A model generated the notes under the pieces. The model ran no database searches. It was not told the DNA's origin and worked only from the letters and a program-made list of their open reading frames with translations. Shown here one piece after another: positions 30,625 through 35,467 of a DNA stretch of 35,467 nt; position 1 is the first letter of the stretch, and each line of letters starts with the position of its first letter. This stretch comes from Ruminococcus sp. UBA7158 (GTDB lineage Bacteria; Bacillota; Clostridia; Oscillospirales; Ruminococcaceae), in assembly GCA_002491605.1 (NCBI GenBank), contig DKWG01000005.1, positions 445 to 35,911 of the forward strand, in the 5' to 3' direction. A program made the translations under genes and the position numbers.

Positions 30625-30667
30625 AAACCCGTATAAACGCCGGATTAATAGGCGTTTATACGGGTTT
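30625..30667. terminator. Bidirectional terminator between lysozyme and AI-2E-family gene
   Basis: A perfect 17-bp stem (30625-30641 with 30651-30667; AAACCCGTATAAACGCC and its complement) closes a 9-nt loop, with TATTACT after it. It lies between convergent genes and can end both the phage-cassette transcript and the minus-strand operon. Confidence 0.88.
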
Positions 30668-30723
30668 ATTACTAAGTACACATTGCGGCGTTTAGCGGCA
30701 TTTTTATATCCCTGACGCAATCG

Positions 30724-31860
30724 TTACTTTTTGGCGATTGCTTTTTTCGGCTGTTTAGACAGTCGTTTTCCGACATCCTCTTTCACAAGCTCGATAATTA
30801 CAGCTGTTAACGGAATAAAGAATATAATTCCGATTATGCCGAATAGTTTTCCTCCGATCATTGCAGCAATTAACGTGTAAAGCGGTGAAAGACCCACAGA
30901 GCTGCCGACTACACGGGGATAGATAAATTGGTTTTCGATAAACTGAACAGCAAGATATACAATCAGACAGCGCAAAGCTAACATTGGGTCAATTATAAGA
31001 ACCATAAACACGCTGATTGAGCATGAAATAAAAGCGCCGACATACGGAATAATTGCGCAGATCGCCGTCAGTACCCCGACTAAAAGACCGTAAGGTATTC
31101 TAAAAATCGCAAAGGTCAACGACATAAGTATTCCGAGAATAACCGCTTCGCTGCATTGTCCTGTCAAAAATTTTGCAAAGGACTGATGGAACAGCCTGCA
31201 GAATTTCAGAATGTTATCGGCATATGTCGGCTTCAAATAAGCATTAACCAGCTTCTTTGCGTCTTTACTCAGCTTTTCGTGTCCGAGCGACATATATATA
31301 GATATTATGATTGCGAAAGCTATAGTTATAATGATATTGACAGTAGACGAAACTGCCCCGACGGCGTTGGTGACAAGGGAGTCAACACGATTTGAAAGAT
31401 CCTGCAGCATCTGATCCCAGTTAATACCTGTAAGCCACTCCTTAAGCCATCCGATATCAATGTCAGCTGACTTTAAGTATGCAGTCCATCGGGGAATACT
31501 TGCTTCAATTTGAGCATACAGGCTTTGACAAGACTGAACCAGCTCCGGAATCAGTAAGGTCAAAGCCAAAATGAGTACGAGTACGACGCAGACCAGTGTT
31601 AAAGCAAAGCTGATGACGGTAATCAGCTTGTCTGAGGGACGATGCTTTTTGGATTTCTTGAACAAGCGTGTCAGCCGTTTTTCGATTCCTTTCATAGGCA
31701 CGTTTATAAACAGAGCCAGTATAGCTCCGATAATAACAGGGAGTATTATGTTTATAACCTTTCCTGCAAAGCTTAAAACAGCCGAAAAATTAATCAATGA
31801 AACAAACAGGACTACTCCCACGATTGTTACGATTAAGTACTGCTTTGTTTTTGCTTCCAT
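30724..31860 (-). CDS. AI-2E family transporter (permease)
   Basis: A 378-residue integral membrane protein with about eight hydrophobic segments and a soluble region after the first ones. Family marks include the N-terminal hairpin (IILPVIIGAILALFINVPM) and the C-terminal PYVGAFISCSISVFMVLI, FIENQFIYPRVVGSSVGLSPL and GGKLFGIIGIIFFIPLTAV segments. Members export autoinducer-2 or exchange ions (Na/H); the substrate cannot be told here. AAGAAAGGAAAA precedes the ATG at 31860. It is last in the marR-MATE operon, 24 bp after the MATE stop. Confidence 0.9.
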   Translation of the reverse strand: MEAKTKQYLIVTIVGVVLFVSLINFSAVLSFAGKVINIILPVIIGAILALFINVPMKGIEKRLTRLFKKSKKHRPSDKLITVISFALTLVCVVLVLILALTLLIPELVQSCQSLYAQIEASIPRWTAYLKSADIDIGWLKEWLTGINWDQMLQDLSNRVDSLVTNAVGAVSSTVNIIITIAFAIIISIYMSLGHEKLSKDAKKLVNAYLKPTYADNILKFCRLFHQSFAKFLTGQCSEAVILGILMSLTFAIFRIPYGLLVGVLTAICAIIPYVGAFISCSISVFMVLIIDPMLALRCLIVYLAVQFIENQFIYPRVVGSSVGLSPLYTLIAAMIGGKLFGIIGIIFFIPLTAVIIELVKEDVGKRLSKQPKKAIAKK

Positions 31861-31884
31861 TGCGATTTTCCTTTCTTGAAAATA

Positions 31885-33246
31885 CTATTTCTCTATTTGC
31901 TTCATTGCTTTTCTGAACTGGAAGCTGAATAAGATTACGGTAAACAATACAGCGATTACATCCGCAATCGGCTCGGCAAGATAAACGCCTATAGCTTGAT
32001 TGGATACAAAATGAGGAATTATATAAATGAGCGGCAGCAACAGAATAAACTTACGCATAACGGCAACCATGATTGACGCCTTTGCATTTCCGAGCGCATT
32101 AAATGTCATCTGGCAGGCTATTTGTGCTCCGAATATGCCCATGGCGGCACAATAAATGCGCAGAACATGGCTTGTATACTCAATAAGCGAGGCGTCGGGC
32201 GAAAAGATTCTTACAAACACCCTCGGGAACAGCATAACTAATCCCCATATTGAAACCGAGTAAGCCAGCGTCGATATGAGCAAAAGCTTAAAAGTCTTTT
32301 TAACTCTTTCGGCATTCTTGGCGCCGTAATTATAGCTGGAAATCGGCTGAGCTCCTTGTCCCAATCCCTGTATCGGCAATGTCGAGAACTGCATTACACT
32401 TGACAAAATTGTCATAGCTCCGACCGCTATGTCACCGCCGTATTTCAGCAGAGACGAATTGAAGCAGATGATAATAACGCTTTCGCTTGCCTGCATGATA
32501 AAGGGCGCAATGCCGAGGGTAATACAAGGAAGCATGATCTTCATTTCCGGCTTCATATAGCATTTTTTGATTCTTATGACCGTTTTCTTTCCTGTTAAAA
32601 AGCGGATTATCACGATTGTTGAAATTGCCTGTGAAATAATTGTTGCCAATGCAGCTCCGCGTACGCCCATGTGAAGTCCGTAAATGAGGATGGGGTCGAG
32701 GATAATATTAGAAACAGCTCCGACGACCACGCTCAGCATTCCCATTTTTGCAAAGCCCTGAGCTGTAACAAATGCGTTCATTCCGAGCGTGAGCTGCACG
32801 AAAACCGTTCCTATAGCATAAACGCTCATATATTCACAAGCATATCCTATTGTGTTTTCACTTGCGCCAAAGACCAAAAGCAGCGGACGGTTAAATAGCA
32901 GCAGTCCGATTGTAAGCACAAAGGACACCAATATCTGCATCAGAAAGCTCTGACTCAGAATCTTTTCGGCTTCATCATGCCTTTCTGCACCCATAGCAAT
33001 TGAAGCTCTCGGCGCACTGCCGCTGCTTATAAATGCAGAAAATGCAGATATAATCATGATAATCGGCAAACATACGCCGACGCCCGTTAAAGCTAAGCCT
33101 TCGGTATTCGGGATATGACCTATGTAGATTCTATCCACTAAATTATATAAAAGGTTAATCAGCTGAGCTGTTATCGCCGGTACTGATAATTTCAGCAGCA
33201 GCTTTCCTATCGGCTCAGTTCCTAAAAACTCATTTTTTTGTTCCAC
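31885..33246 (-). CDS. MATE family multidrug efflux transporter
   Basis: A 453-residue inner-membrane exporter with about 12 membrane segments in two homologous halves. It exchanges Na+ or H+ for cationic drugs or dyes. Typical segments are GKLLLKLSVPAITAQLINLL, YNLVDRIYIGHI, and PIQGLGQGAQPISSYNYGAK. The GTG at 33246 has AGAAAGGAAG seven to eight bases upstream; a TTG at 33267 lies before this site. It is the middle gene of the marR-led operon, so drug-induced release of MarR would raise both exporters. Confidence 0.93.
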   Translation of the reverse strand: MEQKNEFLGTEPIGKLLLKLSVPAITAQLINLLYNLVDRIYIGHIPNTEGLALTGVGVCLPIIMIISAFSAFISSGSAPRASIAMGAERHDEAEKILSQSFLMQILVSFVLTIGLLLFNRPLLLVFGASENTIGYACEYMSVYAIGTVFVQLTLGMNAFVTAQGFAKMGMLSVVVGAVSNIILDPILIYGLHMGVRGAALATIISQAISTIVIIRFLTGKKTVIRIKKCYMKPEMKIMLPCITLGIAPFIMQASESVIIICFNSSLLKYGGDIAVGAMTILSSVMQFSTLPIQGLGQGAQPISSYNYGAKNAERVKKTFKLLLISTLAYSVSIWGLVMLFPRVFVRIFSPDASLIEYTSHVLRIYCAAMGIFGAQIACQMTFNALGNAKASIMVAVMRKFILLLPLIYIIPHFVSNQAIGVYLAEPIADVIAVLFTVILFSFQFRKAMKQIEK

Positions 33247-33276
33247 GGTTATTCTTCCTTTCTGCAAAAACTCATA

Positions 33277-33744
33277 TTAAATATTTCTGATTTCCGCTCG
33301 GTGTATCTCTTCTCGTAACAGATTTATATATTTTGAAAGCACAGCGGCGCACGCTGCTCTCTCATCCATCGGTATTCGGTCAAGGGCGCGCTGCTCGGCA
33401 CCGGTAATAGGGAGTATTATACTCTCTCCGTACCTCCTGCCTTCTGCGGTCAAGCGGATGTTTTTTCGGTTTCGGGTTCCCGGGACGACCTCTAAGGTTG
33501 CGTACTTTTCTTTAACCATATGCGAAATAATTGTATTGACAGTTTGTTTTGAAAACGACCATATACCGCAAATATCCTGCTGAGAAAATACACCGTCAAT
33601 ATTTATAAGTGCATACCAAATCCAAAACTCATTTTCGGATATGCCGATATCGCTGACTGCATTTTTGTATATGCCGGCAAGATCCTTGATTTGCTGATTA
33701 ATTGTTTCCATTTGCTCCTTTGTCGCATTTGTTGCATTATCCAT
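33277..33744 (-). CDS. MarR family transcriptional regulator
   Basis: A 155-residue winged-helix repressor. The HTH is near residues 55-85 (GVFSQQDICGIWSFSKQTVN, then TIISHMVKEKYATLEVVPGT), followed by the wing (RNRKNIRLTAEGRRYGESII). The ATG at 33744 is preferred: AGGAGG lies ten bases upstream, while the ATG at 33753 overlaps that site. Its promoter carries two matching palindromes (33767-33780 and 33796-33809), so it probably represses its own operon, including the MATE and AI-2E-family genes. Confidence 0.93.
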   Translation of the reverse strand: MDNATNATKEQMETINQQIKDLAGIYKNAVSDIGISENEFWIWYALINIDGVFSQQDICGIWSFSKQTVNTIISHMVKEKYATLEVVPGTRNRKNIRLTAEGRRYGESIILPITGAEQRALDRIPMDERAACAAVLSKYINLLREEIHRAEIRNI

Positions 33745-33766
33745 ATGCTTCATCCCTCCTAAGAGT

Positions 33767-33780
33767 GTCCGCTTTAGGAC
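33767..33780. promoter_or_regulatory. MarR operator 1
   Basis: GTCCGCTTTAGGAC (GTCC-N6-GGAC) lies just downstream of the -10 of the marR promoter. It repeats the pattern of operator 2, with centres 29 bp apart, nearly three helical turns. Confidence 0.7.
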
Positions 33781-33789
33781 TCTTACTTT

Positions 33790-33818
33790 ACTATAGTCCG
33801 ATATAGGACACTCGTCAA
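33790..33818 (-). promoter_or_regulatory. Promoter of the marR-MATE-AI-2E operon
   Basis: On the minus strand TTGACG (33818-33813) and TATAGT (33795-33790) are separated by 17 nt. Operator 2 fills most of the spacer and operator 1 covers the start region, a layout for tight repression. Confidence 0.8.
33796..33809. promoter_or_regulatory. MarR operator 2
   Basis: GTCCGATATAGGAC (GTCC-N6-GGAC), with flanks giving ATAGTCCGATATAGGACACT, sits between the -35 and -10. Confidence 0.72.
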
Positions 33819-33911
33819 GGGGAATAAAGAAAGTTTCACATACCTTTCATCTTTTACAGGCAATGCGGTTGAGTATCTGAATCTGAGCCTTGACGATTGT
33901 GAAGGGTGATG

Positions 33912-34014
33912 TTTGCAGATGCTGTTAACATAAATAAAAGACTCACCGTTTTTCGGTGGGTCTTAGGCTTAAGGCAATGCAGATTTACCTCTTCTTTTAC
34001 TTTGCATCTGCAAA
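33912..34014 (-). other. Long inverted repeat enclosing a terminator-like hairpin
   Basis: TTTGCAGATG (33912-33921) and CATCTGCAAA (34005-34014) are perfect complements enclosing 83 nt. Inside, AAGACTCACCG/CGGTGGGTCTT (33938-33964) forms an 11-bp stem with one wobble; read on the minus strand it is followed by TTTTATTT and looks like a terminator. There is no gene between marR's promoter and tRNA-Ser. It could be a small minus-strand RNA or tRNA read-through terminator; I find no clear promoter. Confidence 0.45.
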
Positions 34015-34039
34015 TTTATATTCGGGAACGACAGTTTTT

Positions 34040-34150
34040 GAGAAGAGATAAAAGTGAGAAGATAAGAGTGAAGAGTACAAAAAGAAAAGGCAATTTTCTT
34101 GCGAAAATTGCTTTTTCTTTTTGGCGGAGAAGGAGGGATTTGAACCCTCG
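34040..34150. repeat. 111-bp direct repeat, right copy
   Basis: Pairs with 18422-18532 (about six mismatches in 111 by eye, no gaps). It covers the purine-rich tail, terminator and 3' end of tRNA-Ser(GCT). The shared part stops at the T arm; the tRNA bodies differ beyond it. Confidence 0.85.
34078..34123 (-). terminator. Terminator of tRNA-Ser(GCT)
   Basis: A 21-bp stem (34078-34098 with 34103-34123, one mismatch) with a 4-nt loop; the stem starts in the encoded CCA. The one changed pair differs from the left copy, so both keep a near-perfect stem with independent changes. Confidence 0.85.
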
Positions 34151-34211
34151 CGCCGGTTACCCGACCTACTCCCTTAGCAGGGGAGCCCCTTCACCACTTG
34201 GGTACTTCTCC
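34122..34211 (-). tRNA. tRNA-Ser(GCT)
   Basis: Minus-strand tRNA of 90 nt including CCA (34124-34122). The acceptor stem is GGAGAAG/CTTCTCC with discriminator G. The anticodon loop CTGCTAA, closed by TCCC/GGGA, gives GCT, reading AGC/AGU. A long class II variable arm (TAGGTCGGGTAACCGGC region) and T loop TTCAAAT are present. The promoter is at 34272-34300. Confidence 0.95.
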
Positions 34212-34271
34212 AAGCAGCTGCGATTAATTCTAATATTGCCGCTAAAGCATTCATAGAATGACAACGTTTAT

Positions 34272-34300
34272 ATTATAACTGCTGCGGATTCAAAAGTCAA
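34272..34300 (-). promoter_or_regulatory. Promoter of tRNA-Ser(GCT)
   Basis: On the minus strand TTGACT (34300-34295), 17 nt, and consensus TATAAT (34277-34272). The tRNA 5' end is about 60 bp downstream, so the primary transcript carries a leader of about 50 nt for RNase P to remove. Confidence 0.87.
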
Positions 34301-34381
34301 GCATTTTCAGAACATTTTCGAAAAAACTATATTTAATCGAAGCGTACTGTTGATTACCGCAGTTTAAACATAAATACAGGG

Positions 34382-34408
34382 GGCAGACGCCGATATAAGG
34401 CGTCTGCC
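34382..34408 (-). terminator. Hairpin after the AraC-type gene
   Basis: GGCAGACGCC/GGCGTCTGCC, a perfect 10-bp stem with a 7-nt loop, lies 12 bp after the stop of the minus-strand AraC-type gene. The T tract is poor (CCCTGTATTTATG), so termination may be partial. Confidence 0.65.
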
Positions 34409-34419
34409 TCTGCAAAGAG

Positions 34420-35334
34420 CTATTTAAGCCTGATAGGTCTTAGTATCTGATACCCGATAACCTCGGGATAATGACGCTGATAGCATTGGCAGGCGTCTTC
34501 GTTCCATGTGTATTTGTCGCCGCAGAATTCTTTTTCTATGTCGTAATTCCATGCTAAGTCTTCTACCTTGCTCATTACCTCGCCGTTGTCAGATAAATAG
34601 TCAAACGGCGGGTGGAAGAAAACAAGGTAATAGCTTGCGGGGAACTCACGCAATTCAAAGCCCTCCGGTATTTTTCCGCTGTAGTCCATGGGCAGACCCA
34701 GACCGTAGAAATATCTGCGTTCACCGTTTTTATACCACCAGCCGGCAGTGTGTCCGGTGACTATAATGTCGGATACGTTGCTTAAGCTGTCAATGATACC
34801 GCAGACTGTGTTACAGCTGTGGTGCTGCCAAAATTCGCCGTAATCCTTGGCTTTGTCGTCCCAAATTCCGAGGTATTTGTGCGCCGGGATATACTCCACC
34901 TTTATATGCGGCTTTGCAAGAATAGTTTCACTCATGGATAATTCTCCCTTCATATTTTGATACTGCCACGGATTGAGAACAACCTGTCGAATTGAAAGCG
35001 GTATGGGGATCGGATTCTTGCGATAGGCGGCAGGCGTACAGCCGAACGCCGCTGAAAATGCTCTTGTCAGTGCCTCCTGAGACGAGTAGCCGTATTTTAC
35101 AGCGATATCGATTATGCGCTCATCGGTGTCGCGAATAGCCAAAGCCGCAAGTCTCAGCCGTCTGCCTGCAACATAGCTTTTAACAGTCATGCCCGTTATC
35201 TCATGAAACAGCGTTGAGCAGTAGTAGGGTGAATAACCGATATGCTCCGCCATTTGCATAAGTGTCGGGTCATCTAAAATATTGTTGTCTATCCAATCGA
35301 TCATTTTTTGTATCGCTTCATTCCATTCTAACAA
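34420..35334 (-). CDS. AraC family regulator with GyrI-like effector domain
   Basis: A 304-residue transcription factor. The N-terminal AraC domain has two helix-turn-helices (about residues 20-110): PTLMQMAEHIGYSPYYCSTL and RIIDIAVKYGYSSQEALTRAF, ending GCTPAAYRK. A linker leads to a C-terminal GyrI/SOUL-like small-molecule domain (about 140-304; IPAHKYLGIWD and YFYGLGLPMDY), as in MarA/Rob-like or BmrR-type sensors. The TTG at 35334 is preferred: GGAGG lies eight bases upstream, while GTG 35343 overlaps that site. The regulated genes are not evident; the neighbour on the other side lies beyond the window. Confidence 0.9.
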   Translation of the reverse strand: MLEWNEAIQKMIDWIDNNILDDPTLMQMAEHIGYSPYYCSTLFHEITGMTVKSYVAGRRLRLAALAIRDTDERIIDIAVKYGYSSQEALTRAFSAAFGCTPAAYRKNPIPIPLSIRQVVLNPWQYQNMKGELSMSETILAKPHIKVEYIPAHKYLGIWDDKAKDYGEFWQHHSCNTVCGIIDSLSNVSDIIVTGHTAGWWYKNGERRYFYGLGLPMDYSGKIPEGFELREFPASYYLVFFHPPFDYLSDNGEVMSKVEDLAWNYDIEKEFCGDKYTWNEDACQCYQRHYPEVIGYQILRPIRLK

Positions 35335-35358
35335 GCCGTTCACCTCCTCACTGAAGTA

Positions 35359-35367
35359 AGTATATCA
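35359..35367 (-). promoter_or_regulatory. Extended -10 promoter of the AraC-type gene
   Basis: On the minus strand TGATATACT combines the TGn extension with a TATACT -10. No good -35 is visible 17 bp upstream, as expected for an extended -10 promoter. The remaining 100 bp of the window are AT-rich with no gene I can support. Confidence 0.5.
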
Positions 35368-35467
35368 CACATCGAAGAAAAAATCTTGATATAAGTTGCG
35401 GAAAAATCAAAATAAAAAAGTCAAAACAGGTTCACGGTATATTTTGGTTCTATACTAAAAGTTGGGG

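Noticed and set aside
18422..34150. Direct repeats as true attL/attR of a complete prophage
   Set aside because: No integrase or excisionase is present, the two tRNAs have different anticodons, and the right repeat lies beyond host-type genes. Kept only as a finding to test.
33906..34256. Plus-strand frame across tRNA-Ser(GCT)
   Set aside because: It runs through the antisense of a tRNA and its terminator; not a gene.

Overview
The window looks like a chromosome segment of a Gram-positive Clostridia bacterium, most likely an Oscillospiraceae/Ruminococcus-type gut organism. This is inferred from moderate GC, strong AGGAGG ribosome binding sites, sigma-A promoters with 17-nt spacers, and Firmicutes gene neighbourhoods (dnaB-tilS-hpt-ftsH; RNase J-gdpP-rplI). 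No database search was possible, so the genus is a guess.

Layout. (1) 1-5300: the 3' half of an initiator tRNA with its terminator; htpG; a decayed cation:proton antiporter pseudogene behind a TetR gene that has two palindromic operators; hflX behind a long structured leader with a tiny upstream ORF. (2) 5300-12150: a sugar-nucleotidyltransferase fused to a phosphohexomutase-like domain that lacks its catalytic motifs, behind a promoter and structured leader; RNase J with a long lysine/glutamine-rich N-terminal extension; the c-di-AMP phosphodiesterase GdpP. (3) 12300-18110: core genes rplI, dnaB, tilS, hpt and ftsH, all on the plus strand. (4) 18420-18600: tRNA-Ser(GGA) on the minus strand. 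(5) 18737-30667: a compact phage-derived structural cassette on the plus strand. In order it holds small and large terminase, portal, scaffold, P22-type coat protein, connector and neck proteins, tail tube, a small tail protein, a hub-like protein, baseplate and fibre proteins, XhlA-like protein, holin and GH25 lysozyme. It ends in a strong terminator. (6) 30724-33818: a minus-strand operon of marR, a MATE exporter and an AI-2E-family permease, with two MarR-type operators. (7) 34078-34300: tRNA-Ser(GCT). (8) 34420-35334: an AraC-type regulator with a GyrI-like sensor domain.

Most notable system. The cassette at 18737-30667 has every gene needed to build and package a capsid and to lyse the cell, all in open frames. 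It has no integrase, repressor, replication or excision genes, and no tape-measure gene although a tail tube and hub are present. Its only obvious promoter carries a perfect GAACATATGTTC palindrome (the Gram-positive LexA box) just after the -10. This suggests a DNA-damage-induced, domesticated particle (gene-transfer-agent-like, or a defective phage with a very short tail) under host SOS control. It lies between two tRNA-Ser genes whose 3' ends and terminators form a 111-bp direct repeat of about 95% identity.

Other themes. A purine-rich repeat family sits beyond the terminator of all three tRNA genes. Those terminators use the tRNA CCA end as part of their stem. Several 5' leaders (hflX, the nucleotidyltransferase gene, RNase J) look structured and may be regulatory.
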